Assembly: GCF_900113605.1 (NCBI RefSeq)
Contig: NZ_FOPY01000006.1
Coordinates: 62,001-126,000, forward strand
Length of the DNA stretch: 64,000 nucleotides
DNA from: Modicisalibacter xianhensis
GTDB lineage: Bacteria; Pseudomonadota; Gammaproteobacteria; Pseudomonadales; Halomonadaceae
Reading direction: 5' to 3'
A model generated the notes under the pieces. It saw only the letters and a program-made list of their open reading frames with translations. It searched no databases and was not told the origin of the DNA. Below are positions 26,200 to 35,660 of this stretch, in pieces. Position 1 is the stretch's first letter. Each line of letters starts with the position of its first letter. Both the position numbers and the translations under genes were made by a program.

Positions 26200-27405
26200 A
26201 TGAATCACTCCGAGCGCGTGGATATCGCCATCATCGGGGGCGGCCTGGTCGGAGCCAGCCTGGGCTGTGCGCTGGCGCCGCTGATCCGGCGACACGGATT
26301 GCGGGTCGCCGTCATCGAGGCCAATGCCCTGCCTGCGGACGGCATGCAGGGTTACCAACCCAGTTTCGACGCCCGCGCCAGTGCCATCGCGCAGGGTTCG
26401 CGGCGGCACTTCCAGACGCTGGGGGTTTGGGATGCGCTGACGCGGGAGGCCCAGCCCATCGAGACGATTCATGTCAGCGAGCGTGGGCGCCTGGGGGTGA
26501 CGCGACTGACGGCAGACGAGCTGGGTGTCGATGCGCTGGGCTACGTCCTCCCCAATGCCTGGATGGGGCGCGTGCTGCATGACCGCCTGACGGATATCGA
26601 TCTCGACTGGCACTGCCCGGCGCGGGTCGAAGATATCGCGGCCTCGCCGCAAGGCTATCGTTTGCGCCTGTCCGATGGCAGTGAGCTGCATGCCGGGCTG
26701 ACGGTACTGGCTGATGGCGGGCGTTCCGGGCTCAAGGAGCGCCTGGGCATCGCCAGCCACGAAGCGCCCTACGACCAGGCGGCACTGATTACTACGCTCG
26801 AGGTCAGCCAACCGCATCGTGGCGTGGCATTCGAGCGCTTCACGGCCGAGGGCCCCCTGGCCTTGCTGCCCTTGACCGGCAATCGGATGGAGCTGATCTG
26901 GACGCACGCCGCCGGGGAGGAGCATGCAACATTGGCACTCAGCGACGGTGATTTCCTGGCCAGGCTGCAGCGTGCCTTCGGCGAGCGCGCCGGGCGTTTC
27001 CGGCGCGTCGGGCGCCGCCATGTCTATCCGCTGTCGCTGGTTACCGCCGAGGAAAGCGTTCGTCCCGGCCTGGCCGTGCTGGGCAATGCCGCGCATGCCC
27101 TGCATCCTGTGGCGGGACAGGGATTCAACCTGGCGCTGCGTGGTGTGATGGACCTGGTGGCTGCAATCGATGCCGGCATCGCGTCGGGACAGCCGCCGGG
27201 CGACATGAGCGTCATGCACGCGTTCGAGGCCCGCCGTGCCCTCGACCGGCGCAACGTCATCCGCTTCAGCGACGGCCTGATTCGTCTGTTCGGAGTGTCG
27301 CATCCGTTACTGTCGCATGTGCGGGCGGCGGGGCTGGTGGGGTTGAATCTGGCAGGACCTGTCCGCCGGGCCTTTGCCCGGCGGGCCATGGGTCTGGAGA
27401 GGTAA
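26200..27405 (+). CDS. ubiH: 2-octaprenyl-6-methoxyphenol hydroxylase
   Basis: 401 residues. FAD monooxygenase of aerobic ubiquinone synthesis. GGGLVGASLGCAL (residues ~9-21) binds the FAD ADP part and GNAAHALHPVAGQGFNLAL (~300-318) is the second FAD motif of UbiH/COQ6 enzymes. DARASAIAQGSRR, with the conserved Arg-Ala-Ile/Ser-Ala-Ile pattern, supports UbiH over the next paralogue. A GAGGTG site precedes the ATG. Twelve bases separate it from the next hydroxylase. Confidence 0.92.
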   Translation: MNHSERVDIAIIGGGLVGASLGCALAPLIRRHGLRVAVIEANALPADGMQGYQPSFDARASAIAQGSRRHFQTLGVWDALTREAQPIETIHVSERGRLGVTRLTADELGVDALGYVLPNAWMGRVLHDRLTDIDLDWHCPARVEDIAASPQGYRLRLSDGSELHAGLTVLADGGRSGLKERLGIASHEAPYDQAALITTLEVSQPHRGVAFERFTAEGPLALLPLTGNRMELIWTHAAGEEHATLALSDGDFLARLQRAFGERAGRFRRVGRRHVYPLSLVTAEESVRPGLAVLGNAAHALHPVAGQGFNLALRGVMDLVAAIDAGIASGQPPGDMSVMHAFEARRALDRRNVIRFSDGLIRLFGVSHPLLSHVRAAGLVGLNLAGPVRRAFARRAMGLER

Positions 27406-27417
27406 AAGGGAGTAGCC

Positions 27418-28653
27418 ATGAACGAATCGCAGGCAGAATCGGAAGTGATCGTCGTCGGTGGCGGCCTGGTGGGGGCGGCGCTGGCATGCCTGCTGGGCGA
27501 GGCCGGGGTGACGGTGACGGTGCTCGATGCACGCCCCGGGCCGCTGGATGGCGAGGCGGTGGGGCGTGGCCAACCAGCGCAGCGGGTCAGTGCGGTGACA
27601 CCGGTCAGCCAGCGGCTGCTGACCCGGCTCGGGGCCTGGCCGGCCATGGCGGCACGCCGGGTGACGCCGTATACCGGCATGCAGGTGTGGGATGCCGAGG
27701 GCAATGGCGAGATCAGCTTCGATGCCGACCAGGCCGGGACCGACGTGCTCGGGCATATCGTCGAGAATGACGTCATGCTGGCGGCGCTGGAAGCGCGCCT
27801 GGCCAGGCTTCCCAGTGTGACGCAGGTATTCGGGGCACGGCTGGACGTAATGCAGACCACGGCCGTGGGGCGGCGCCTGATGCTGGCTGACGGACGGCGC
27901 TATTTTACACCGTTGGCGGTGGCGGCCGACGGGGCCCGCTCACAGGTACGCGAGCTGGCCGGCATCGACGTGTCGGCCCGCGAGACTGGCCATGCCGCCC
28001 TGGTGACCACCGTGCGCACCGGGCGGGGGCACGGTGGCGTGGCCCGACAGGTATTCCTGGCCAGTGGTCCCCTGGCCTTCCTGCCGCTGAGCGTGGCCGG
28101 CGACGATCACTATTGCTCGATCGTGTGGTCGACGTCGCCGGATGAGGCGGCACGACTGTGCGCGCTGCCGCGTGACGCTCTGGGGCGCGAGATGGCTGCC
28201 GCCTTCGAGCAGCGTCTGGGCACGGTGGAGCCCATCGACGATGCCGTGCATATCCCGCTGACCCAGCGCCATGCCGGACACTACGTCGAGCCAGGGCTGG
28301 CCCTGGTGGGCGATGCGGCGCACAGCATCCATCCGCTGGCCGGCCAGGGCGTGAATCTGGGCTTCATGGATGCGGCGGTACTGGCAGAGGAACTGATCGA
28401 GGCCCGGCGCCGGGGTGCCGAGCTGGGCGACATACGCATCCTGTCGCGCTACGCGCGCCGTCGGCGGGGTGACAATGCGTCCATGCTGGCGCTGATGGAC
28501 GGCTTTCGGCTGTTGTTCGGATCGGAAAACCCGGCACTGCGCCTGGCACGCAATATCGGACTGTCCGGCGTCGATCGCCTGGAGCCGGTCAAGCGGTTGC
28601 TGATGCGCCAGGCGATCGGTGAACGAGGGCGGCTCCCAGCCTCATGTCGCTAG
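27418..28653 (+). CDS. ubiI: UbiH/UbiF/VisC-family hydroxylase, probable UbiI
   Basis: 411 residues. Second FAD-dependent ring hydroxylase of ubiquinone synthesis, paralogue of the gene before it. FAD motifs GGGLVGAALACLLGEAG and GDAAHSIHPLAGQGVNLGF are intact, and GHIVENDVML is typical of UbiI (C5 hydroxylase). UbiF cannot be fully excluded, but the pepP-ubiH-ubiI order is that of E. coli. Ribosome site GGGAG six bases from the ATG. Confidence 0.88.
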   Translation: MNESQAESEVIVVGGGLVGAALACLLGEAGVTVTVLDARPGPLDGEAVGRGQPAQRVSAVTPVSQRLLTRLGAWPAMAARRVTPYTGMQVWDAEGNGEISFDADQAGTDVLGHIVENDVMLAALEARLARLPSVTQVFGARLDVMQTTAVGRRLMLADGRRYFTPLAVAADGARSQVRELAGIDVSARETGHAALVTTVRTGRGHGGVARQVFLASGPLAFLPLSVAGDDHYCSIVWSTSPDEAARLCALPRDALGREMAAAFEQRLGTVEPIDDAVHIPLTQRHAGHYVEPGLALVGDAAHSIHPLAGQGVNLGFMDAAVLAEELIEARRRGAELGDIRILSRYARRRRGDNASMLALMDGFRLLFGSENPALRLARNIGLSGVDRLEPVKRLLMRQAIGERGRLPASCR

Positions 28654-28714
28654 TCACTGCGGCCCGCCGGGGCAGGACTGTGCCAGGGCGCTGTGAACCC
28701 TTCCATGGGCGCTA

Positions 28715-28736
28715 CATTCGTCATCCATGACGAATG
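28715..28736. repeat. Inverted repeat between ubiI and ctpA
   Basis: CATTCGTCAT and ATGACGAATG form a perfect 10+10 inverted repeat with two bases between, 60 bases past ubiI and 49 bases past the ctpA stop. The loop is too small for a normal hairpin end, so it could be a cruciform-type terminator or a protein site. Confidence 0.45.
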
Positions 28737-28784
28737 ACCCTGGCTTCGCCCTGTCCCCGTCGTGGTGGGTGGAGGTGGCTTTGC

Positions 28785-30074
28785 CTAGTCGGCCCTGTCG
28801 CGCCCCGTGAAACGCGGCTCGAGGACGTTGAGCGCCTTGAGCAGGTTGAGGGCCTCGCCCAGCTGATAGTCCTGTACTGGGTCGCCTGAGGGGCGCAATC
28901 CCGGGCTTGTGCCATCGACGTTCTCCAGATGGCCGCGCAGGTCGGCCTCGCGAATCTCCAGGCCCGAGGACTCGGCAATCTCGAGCCGGCCACGCACCAC
29001 TTCGACATCCGGCTCGATGCCCTGAGCCTGGATCGAGCGGCCGTCCGGGGTGAAATACAGCGCCGTGGTCAGCTTGACGCCGTCCCCGTTGCCCAGCGGC
29101 ATGACCTGCTGAACCGAGCCCTTGCCGAAGCTGCGTGTGCCCATGATGATCGCGCGTTTCTGGTCCTGCAGGGCGCCGGCGACGATCTCGGCGGCCGAGG
29201 CGCTGCCACCATTGATCAGCACCACGACGGGCACGTCCGGCGCTGCGCTGTCCGGGGTGGCGCTGAAGCGCATGTCACTGTCGTCGAGGCGGCCTTCGGT
29301 GTAGACGATCAGGCCGTCATCGAGGAACGCATCGGCGACCTCAATGGCGCCGTCCAGCACGCCTCCGGGGTTGTTACGCAAGTCGAGCACCAGGCCCTTG
29401 AGCGGCGTCTGGGTCTGAAACTCGTTCAACGCCTCGCGAATCTGCTCGCCGGTGCGGTTTTGGAATTGACTGATACGCAGGTAACCGTAGCCCGGCTCGA
29501 GCATTTCGCTCTTCACGCTATCACTGCGAATGACCTGGCGCGTCAGGGTGACGTTGCGCGGAGTGGACTCGTTGCTGCGCAGGATCGTCAGCTCGATCTC
29601 GGTCCCTGCCTCGCCGCGCATCAGCGAGACGGCCTCCTCGAGCGACAGTCGGTCGGTGGGTTGGTCGTCGATGCGCAGAATGGTATCGCGTGGCTGCAGG
29701 CCGGCCTCGGCCGCCGGCGTGTCGTCGAGCGGGGCGATCACCGTCAACTGGCCGTTCTGCATGCCCACTTCGATGCCGATACCGCCGAATTCGCCCTGGG
29801 TGGATTCGCGCAGGGCCTGGAAGTCCTCACCATCCAGGTAGGCCGAGTGCGGGTCGAGCTCACCGAGCATGCCGCGCATCGCGTTGCGCAACAGGGTACT
29901 GTCGTCGACTTCCTCGACATAGGCGCGCTTGATGCGCTCGAAGACTTCGGCAAAGGTCTGGATATCGGCTACCGGCAGGTCGTCCGTGGCCTCGCTTTCG
30001 GGCGCTGCGAGCGTAATACCCGGCAGGCTGAGCAGCAGCGTCGGCAGTAACCAGGTCAGAAGGGGAAGGCGCAT
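28785..30074 (-). CDS. ctpA: Carboxyl-terminal processing protease, S41 family
   Basis: 429 residues. Signal peptide (about 1-23, ending LAAPE), PDZ domain (~95-180) and S41 protease domain. The catalytic serine is in GGSASAAEIVAGAL and the lysine in RSFGKGSVQ, the normal Ser-Lys dyad; DLRNNPGG precedes them. It acts in the periplasm on tagged or peptidoglycan-associated proteins; CtpA of Pseudomonas controls peptidoglycan endopeptidases. GGAG precedes the ATG. Follows envC by about 75 bases on the same strand, a conserved gpmI-envC-ctpA order. Confidence 0.93.
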   Translation of the reverse strand: MRLPLLTWLLPTLLLSLPGITLAAPESEATDDLPVADIQTFAEVFERIKRAYVEEVDDSTLLRNAMRGMLGELDPHSAYLDGEDFQALRESTQGEFGGIGIEVGMQNGQLTVIAPLDDTPAAEAGLQPRDTILRIDDQPTDRLSLEEAVSLMRGEAGTEIELTILRSNESTPRNVTLTRQVIRSDSVKSEMLEPGYGYLRISQFQNRTGEQIREALNEFQTQTPLKGLVLDLRNNPGGVLDGAIEVADAFLDDGLIVYTEGRLDDSDMRFSATPDSAAPDVPVVVLINGGSASAAEIVAGALQDQKRAIIMGTRSFGKGSVQQVMPLGNGDGVKLTTALYFTPDGRSIQAQGIEPDVEVVRGRLEIAESSGLEIREADLRGHLENVDGTSPGLRPSGDPVQDYQLGEALNLLKALNVLEPRFTGRDRAD

Positions 30075-30148
30075 GCTCTCTCCAGGTCATGGCGGTTAGA
30101 TGTCCAGCATAGCGTTACGGTCGGGGCCAGTGCTACATCGGCTCACCG

Positions 30149-31306
30149 TCAGCGCTGGCTTATCCAGCGCCGCGGGTCGATCGGGTCGCCGTTGCGCCGC
30201 ACCTCGAAATACAGGCCCGGAGACGGGCGGCCACCGGTATTGCCGACCGCCGCGATCACCTGGTCGTTCGTCACCCGGTCGCCGACGCTCACGTCGAAGC
30301 GCTGGACGTGGGCATAAAGCGACATGATGTCGTCGCCGTGGTCGACGATCAGCAGGTTGCCAAAACCGCGCATCCAGTCGGCAAAGACCACTCGGCCGGC
30401 ATGGATGGCACGTACCGGCGTGCCTTCGGCGGCAGCGATCAGCAGGCCGTTGCGATTGACGCCGTCGCCACTGCCGTAAGTGGATACCACCTTGCCCTGT
30501 ACCGGCCAGGGCAGCTTGCCCTGGGTCTTGGCGATCGCTGTGGACGGCGGCGGCTGCTCGAGCCGCTTGAGTTCGCGGCGTACCTGCTCGAGAACGCGCT
30601 CGGCATGGGCTCGGTCCTGGCGCAGGCCTTCCAGGCGCGACTGCTCGCTGGCGTAGCGGGCGTCGAGCTTGGCGACCAGGGCCTGGCGTTCGCGCATGCG
30701 TGACGCCAGGGTGGCGCTCTGCGCATCGAGTTCGCTGAGCAGCGCGTCGAGGCGCGAGCGTCGCTGGGTCAGTGACTCACGGTTGTCGGCCAACTCCCGG
30801 TCGAGGCGGGCCAGGGCCTCGATGCGCGCCCGGCGCGCATCGGCCAGGTAGTTGAGGTAGGTCTGCATGCGGTCCAGGCGCGCCGGATCATCCTGATTGA
30901 GCAGCAGCTTGAGCTGTGGCGTGTCGCCTAGGCGGTAGAGGGCGGCAATCTGCTCTCCCAGGGCCTGGCGCTGGGCGGTCTGCTGGGTCTGCAGTTCGCG
31001 CTGCCGGGTTTCGAGGGAGGCGATTTCGTCGTCCAACTGGCGCCGTTCGGCCTGCAAGGCATCGAGGCGATGGTGAATATCTGCCAGTGCCGTCTCGACC
31101 TTCTCGAGCTGGCGTCCGGCATCGCTGCGCGCCTCGCGGGTACTCTCGAGTCGCGTATCGAGGGCCTGGATGTCGCGCTTGAGGGCATCGACCGTGGCCT
31201 TGGCGTCGCTTTCGCTGGGGCGCTCCTGTGCCAGGAGCAAGGGCGCGGGCGCCAGGATGAGCAGCGCCGCCATCATGGCGGCGCGCAGTGGACCGGGACG
31301 AGTCAT
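30149..31306 (-). CDS. envC: Murein hydrolase activator EnvC
   Basis: 385 residues: signal peptide (to about residue 26), long coiled coil (~35-260) and a C-terminal LytM domain. The metal ligands of active LytM peptidases are missing: the HxxxD site reads NRNGLL and the HxH site reads LYFEV, so it is a regulator and not an enzyme. EnvC recruits and activates AmiA/AmiB amidases at the FtsEX division site. The ATG at 31306 begins within seven bases of the gpmI stop, indicating co-transcription. Confidence 0.92.
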   Translation of the reverse strand: MTRPGPLRAAMMAALLILAPAPLLLAQERPSESDAKATVDALKRDIQALDTRLESTREARSDAGRQLEKVETALADIHHRLDALQAERRQLDDEIASLETRQRELQTQQTAQRQALGEQIAALYRLGDTPQLKLLLNQDDPARLDRMQTYLNYLADARRARIEALARLDRELADNRESLTQRRSRLDALLSELDAQSATLASRMRERQALVAKLDARYASEQSRLEGLRQDRAHAERVLEQVRRELKRLEQPPPSTAIAKTQGKLPWPVQGKVVSTYGSGDGVNRNGLLIAAAEGTPVRAIHAGRVVFADWMRGFGNLLIVDHGDDIMSLYAHVQRFDVSVGDRVTNDQVIAAVGNTGGRPSPGLYFEVRRNGDPIDPRRWISQR

Positions 31307-31311
31307 GACGC

Positions 31312-32886
31312 TCAGCGATACTCGATCAGCACATTGCCGGTCATGTCGTCGGGGATCGGCTCGCCCATCATGGTCAGCAACGTCGGCGCGATGTCGCACA
31401 GGCGTCCGTCGTCACGCAGCTTGGCCTGGCGGCGGGTGACGTAGACCAGCGGCACCTGGAAAGTGGTGTGCGCGGTCTGCGGATTGCCGGTCTCCGGGTT
31501 GACCATCTGCTCGGCATTGCCGTGATCGGCAGTGACCAGGCATTCGCCACCGGCGCGTTCGATGGCCTCGACGACCCGGCCCAGGCATGTGTCGACCGCC
31601 TCGATGGCCTTGACCGCGGCATCGAAGTCGCCACTGTGGCCAACCATGTCACCGTTGGCGTAGTTGCAGACGACCAGGTCGTACTTGCCGGCATCGATGG
31701 CCGCAACCAGCGTGTCGGTGACCTCGAAGGCGCTCATCTCGGGCTTCTCGTCGTAGGTCTTGACGTCCTTGGGCGAGGGAATCAACTCACGGGTCTCGCC
31801 GTCGAACTCGGCCTCGCGACCGCCGGAGAAGAAGAACGTCACGTGGGCGTACTTCTCGGTCTCGGCGATACGCAGCTGGGTCATGCCGCGCTTGGCCACC
31901 ACTTCGCCCAGGGTATTGTGCAGGTCCACCGGCGGGAAGGCGCACGGCGCGGGGATGTCGGCAGCATATTGGGTCAGCATCACCAGCCCTTGCGCGGCCA
32001 GCCTGGGGCGCGCCTGACGGGTGAAACCGTCGAAATCGTCCTCGACGAAGGCGCGGGTCAGCTCGCGGGCACGGTCGGCACGGAAGTTCATGAAAATTGC
32101 GGCATCGCCATCTTCCATGACTACCGGCTTGCCGGCCGGGCGGATACTGGTGGCGGCCACGAACTCGTCGCTCTCGCCGCGCTCGTAGGCGGCGTCCAGG
32201 CCGGCCTCGGCAGTGTCAGCGCTATGCTCGCCGACGCCCTCGGTGACCACGCGATAGGCCTGCTCGACACGCTCCCAGCGGTTGTCGCGGTCCATGGCAA
32301 AGTAGCGCCCGACGATGGAAGCGACGAAGCCGTGTTCCTTGCCGACCAGCGACGCCAGCTTGGCGTTGGCGCGCTCCAGCGAGGGTCGGGCGCTCTTGGG
32401 GGCGGTGTCGCGTCCATCGAGGAAGGCATGGATGTAGATGCGCTTGGCGCCGCGCTGGGCGGCCAATTCGGCGGCGGCCAGAATATGGTCTTCGTGGCTG
32501 TGCACGCCGCCGGGCGACAGCAGGCCGAGCAGGTGCACCGCACGGCCTGCCTCGACGGCGGCATCGATCGGCGCGGTCAACGCCTCGATGCTGGCAAGTT
32601 CGCCATCCTCGATGGCCTTGGTGATGCGCGTGAAGTCCTGATAGACGATACGTCCAGCGCCGAGGTTCATGTGGCCGACCTCGGAGTTGCCCATCTGGCC
32701 ATCGGGGAGGCCGACATGCTTGCCGTCGGTGTGCAGCAGGCCGCTGGGATAGGTCTGCTCGAGGCGGTCCATGACCGGTGTCCTGGCGGCGTACACGGCG
32801 TTGTGATCCGGGGACTCGTTGTAGCCGTAGCCGTCAAGGATGATCAGTGCCACCGGGCGTGGGCGGGTAGCGGTCGTGTCTGTCAT
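31312..32886 (-). CDS. gpmI: 2,3-bisphosphoglycerate-independent phosphoglycerate mutase
   Basis: 524 residues. Manganese enzyme interconverting 3- and 2-phosphoglycerate. [11 protein letters not shown] gives a metal Asp, [10 protein letters not shown] the phosphoserine nucleophile, HSHEDH and DGRDT the substrate site, and [13 protein letters not shown] and [10 protein letters not shown] the second metal site. The ATG at 32886 (MTDTTATRP) has GAGG seven bases upstream; earlier in-frame starts give residues absent from the family. Confidence 0.95.
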   Translation of the reverse strand: MTDTTATRPRPVALIILDGYGYNESPDHNAVYAARTPVMDRLEQTYPSGLLHTDGKHVGLPDGQMGNSEVGHMNLGAGRIVYQDFTRITKAIEDGELASIEALTAPIDAAVEAGRAVHLLGLLSPGGVHSHEDHILAAAELAAQRGAKRIYIHAFLDGRDTAPKSARPSLERANAKLASLVGKEHGFVASIVGRYFAMDRDNRWERVEQAYRVVTEGVGEHSADTAEAGLDAAYERGESDEFVAATSIRPAGKPVVMEDGDAAIFMNFRADRARELTRAFVEDDFDGFTRQARPRLAAQGLVMLTQYAADIPAPCAFPPVDLHNTLGEVVAKRGMTQLRIAETEKYAHVTFFFSGGREAEFDGETRELIPSPKDVKTYDEKPEMSAFEVTDTLVAAIDAGKYDLVVCNYANGDMVGHSGDFDAAVKAIEAVDTCLGRVVEAIERAGGECLVTADHGNAEQMVNPETGNPQTAHTTFQVPLVYVTRRQAKLRDDGRLCDIAPTLLTMMGEPIPDDMTGNVLIEYR

Positions 32887-33090
32887 TGGGGGCCTCGCTT
32901 TGCGGTATCGATAAGTTTCGCCTTGGCGGGGAGATTCCGGTGTCGCGAGGTGGCCTCGCGTGGCGTGATGCGGCCTGTACCGGCGTCCCTGCTCGGTGTC
33001 GCGGCATGCGCTGTCTTGCAGCATCATAACGCACGCAGGTCGCGGGCGTCATAGCCTGCGCGAGTGACGGACGCATCGCCATGGCTTGTG

Positions 33091-33096
33091 TATACT
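33091..33096 (+). promoter_or_regulatory. Likely -10 box for the rhodanese-secB unit
   Basis: TATACT in the context TTGTGTATACTGGGCG, 50 bases before the rhodanese gene. The -35 region is poor. A nearly identical GTGTATACTGTGCC lies before xseB at 62112. Confidence 0.45.
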
Positions 33097-33145
33097 GGGC
33101 GCGCCCGAATACAGGGGTAGACCTCAACAAGAGTTATCCGGACCC

Positions 33146-33565
33146 ATGATCGATCAGCTGTTCGAATTCGTGCAGAATCACCCGCTTCTGGTGGGTGCGT
33201 TTCTGATTGTGCTCGTGGCCTGGCTCGCCTACGAGTTCCAGCGCGGCAACCACGGCGTCGACTCCAGCCAGGCCACCTCCCTGGTCAATCGCGAGGACGG
33301 CGTCATCGTCGACATTCGCGATGCCAACGATTTCAAGGCGGGCCACATTGCCGGCGCACGCAACATTCCCCAGAGTCGCCTCGACGACCGCATGTCCGAG
33401 CTGGACAAGTTCAAGGACAAGCCGGTGATCGTCGTCTGCAAGCATGGCCAGTCGTCGGGACTCGCCGTGGCCAAGCTGACCAAGGCCGGCTTCAGCCGGG
33501 CGGTCAAGCTCAAGGGGGGCATGACCCAGTGGCAGGCCGACAGCCTCCCGGTGGTCAGGAAATAA
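33146..33565 (+). CDS. yibN: Membrane-anchored rhodanese-like protein (YibN type)
   Basis: 139 residues: one N-terminal membrane span (about 11-27) followed by a rhodanese domain (~40-135). The active-site loop is VVCKHGQSSG with the catalytic cysteine in place, so sulfur transfer is possible. DIRDANDFKAGHIAGARNIP is typical of the fold. It precedes secB, as yibN does in E. coli, but grxC, which lies between them there, is absent here. Confidence 0.88.
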   Translation: MIDQLFEFVQNHPLLVGAFLIVLVAWLAYEFQRGNHGVDSSQATSLVNREDGVIVDIRDANDFKAGHIAGARNIPQSRLDDRMSELDKFKDKPVIVVCKHGQSSGLAVAKLTKAGFSRAVKLKGGMTQWQADSLPVVRK

Positions 33566-33597
33566 ACGCACGCAACGCATCGCATCTTTAAGGAATC

Positions 33598-34092
33598 ATG
33601 AGCATGGCGGAAGACAACAATCAGGCCGCACAGGGCCAGAACCAGCAGCAGCTCCAGTTCTCGCTGCAGCGCATCTACGTCAAGGACATCTCCTTCGAGT
33701 CGCCGAATTCGCCGGCGGTGTTCCAGCAGCCGTTCAAGCCCAAGGTCGGCCTGGACCTGAACACCTCGAGCGAGCAGGTCGGCGAAGACCTCTACGAGGT
33801 GGTCATCAAGGTCACCGCCCAGGTGTCGCATGCCGAAAGCGGTACTACCTCATTCCTGGTCGAGGTCGAGCAGGCCGGTCTGTTCCGTATTGCCGGGCTC
33901 CAGGGCGAGCAGCTCGATCACACCCTGGGCGCATTCTGCCCCAACGTGCTGTTCCCCTACGCACGTGAGTGCATCGACAACCTGGTCAATCGTGGCAGCT
34001 TCCCTCCGCTGATGCTGGCGCCGGTCAACTTCGAGGCCATGTACGCCCAGAAGAAGCAGCGCCAGGCCGAAGGCAGCGATACGGCCCAGTAA
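33598..34092 (+). CDS. secB: Protein-export chaperone SecB
   Basis: 164 residues. Tetrameric cytosolic chaperone that keeps preproteins unfolded for SecA. RIYVKDISFESPNSP, EVEQAGLF and FCPNVLFPYARE plus PPLMLAPVNFEAMY are diagnostic. Start at ATG 33598 with AAGGA close upstream; a second ATG at 33604 is possible. One base precedes rsmE. Confidence 0.96.
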   Translation: MSMAEDNNQAAQGQNQQQLQFSLQRIYVKDISFESPNSPAVFQQPFKPKVGLDLNTSSEQVGEDLYEVVIKVTAQVSHAESGTTSFLVEVEQAGLFRIAGLQGEQLDHTLGAFCPNVLFPYARECIDNLVNRGSFPPLMLAPVNFEAMYAQKKQRQAEGSDTAQ

Positions 34093-34830
34093 ATGACAAG
34101 CGACCTGTCAGGACCGCGCATCCATGTCGACACCGAGTTGGCCGCCGATACCGAGCTGACCCTGCCCGAAGGGGCGGCGCGCCATGTCGCGGCCGTCCTG
34201 CGCCTGCGTGAGGGCGCGACGCTGACGCTGTTCGACGGTCGCGGCCACGAGGCCGCGGCCGTCATCGTCGAGGCCACCCGCAAGCGGGTGGTGGCGCGTG
34301 TCGACAAGGTCGTGCTCGGGCGCAGCGAGTCGCCGCTGGCCGTCCACCTGGGCCAGGCGATCTCCAAGGGCGATCGCATGGACTATGCCATCCAGAAAGC
34401 CGTGGAACTGGGCGTGGCGGCGATCACGCCGTTGTATACCGAACACGGCGACGTGCGCCTCAAGGGCGAGCGCGAGGCCAGGAAACTGGCCCACTGGCAG
34501 GGCGTGGCTATCAGTGCCTGCGAGCAGTGCGGGCGGGCCACCGTGCCGACCGTGCATGCCCCGCAGTCGCTGGGGGCCTGGCTGCAGGCACGCGACGAGG
34601 CCCTGCGCCTGGTGCTGCATCCGGCCACCGAGTCTATCTGGCAGGCGGCTGAAAGCGTGGCCTGTGCCGCGTTGCTGATCGGTCCCGAAGGCGGGCTCTC
34701 CGCCCCGGAAGTCGAACAGGCCGGTCAGGCCGGTTTCATGTCATTGACCCTCGGCCCGCGTGTCCTGCGCACCGAGACGGCGCCGGTCGTTGCGTTGACG
34801 CTGTTGCAGCATCACTTCGGCGATCTTTGA
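34093..34830 (+). CDS. rsmE: 16S rRNA (uracil-1498-N3)-methyltransferase
   Basis: 245 residues. SPOUT-fold enzyme using S-adenosylmethionine to methylate U1498 of 16S rRNA. GRSESPLAVHLGQAISKGDRMDY opens the catalytic domain (spanning ~75-98), and LIGPEGGLS with SLTLGPRVLRTETA forms the trefoil knot that binds the cofactor. The start immediately abuts the secB stop. Confidence 0.94.
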   Translation: MTSDLSGPRIHVDTELAADTELTLPEGAARHVAAVLRLREGATLTLFDGRGHEAAAVIVEATRKRVVARVDKVVLGRSESPLAVHLGQAISKGDRMDYAIQKAVELGVAAITPLYTEHGDVRLKGEREARKLAHWQGVAISACEQCGRATVPTVHAPQSLGAWLQARDEALRLVLHPATESIWQAAESVACAALLIGPEGGLSAPEVEQAGQAGFMSLTLGPRVLRTETAPVVALTLLQHHFGDL

Positions 34831-34888
34831 GCAGTCGTCCTACGCTTAGCGCAAACCACGTCACTTCATCTTTTCAGGAACTCTGGCC

Positions 34889-35575
34889 ATGGCTCGCAAC
34901 TCTCATGGGCGCAGTGCCGATGGACCGTTGGTCTCCGTCGGTGAGGTCGCTTATCTCACGGTGGTAACGGTCAACGAGACCGGCGCCTTTCTGGACTGGG
35001 GTGGCCCCAAGGACCTGCTGCTGCCCTACGGCGAGCAGCGCTTCCGGCCCGATCCCGGCAAGCGCGTGCTGATCATGGTGAGCGAGGATGCCCAAGGGCG
35101 GCCGATTGCTTCGATGCGTCTCGACCGTTTCCTGCGCGATGCCGCCGAAGGGCTGGCGCCGGGCGACCAGGTCGAGCTGATCGTCGCCGAGCGCACCGAC
35201 CTGGGCTACAAGGCGGTGGTCGATCATCGTTACTGGGGCTTGCTTTATCACGATGCCGTGACCCAGCCGCTGCGTCGCGGCCAGCGCCTGACCGGCTACG
35301 TGCAGCGGGTGCGCGACGATGATCGCCTGGACCTGGCGCTGATGCCGCCGGGCGAGGCCCGTCTGGACGTGGTGGGTGACAAGGTGCTGACTGCGTTGCG
35401 CGAGAGCGGTGGCTACCTGCCGCTGGGCGACAAGAGTTCGCCCGAGGCGATCAAGGCTCGGCTCGGCGTCAGCAAGAGTGCCTTCAAGCAGGCCATTGGC
35501 CGTCTCTACAAGCGTCGCCTGATCGTCATCGAGGATGGCGGCATCCGTCGCCAGTTCGACACACGCAACGACTGA
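34889..35575 (+). CDS. S1-like RNA-binding protein, CvfB/YitL family
   Basis: 228 residues. VTVNETGAFLDWGGPKDLLLP is the S1 repeat at the N-terminus, a second OB-like repeat covers ~60-130 (YWGLLYHD lies here), and ALRESGGYLPLGDKSSPEAI...LGVSKSAFKQAIGRLYKR is the C-terminal winged helix. Shorter than CvfB of Staphylococcus, which has three S1 repeats. RNA binding is likely; the target is unknown. Confidence 0.82.
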   Translation: MARNSHGRSADGPLVSVGEVAYLTVVTVNETGAFLDWGGPKDLLLPYGEQRFRPDPGKRVLIMVSEDAQGRPIASMRLDRFLRDAAEGLAPGDQVELIVAERTDLGYKAVVDHRYWGLLYHDAVTQPLRRGQRLTGYVQRVRDDDRLDLALMPPGEARLDVVGDKVLTALRESGGYLPLGDKSSPEAIKARLGVSKSAFKQAIGRLYKRRLIVIEDGGIRRQFDTRND

Positions 35576-35660
35576 CCGGTGGCCGAGTCTTCGGCCTTGG
35601 TCCCGTTCAGCGTGCTGCGTCATACTGCGCCCATCGTTCTACAGCCATGGAAACCCAACC

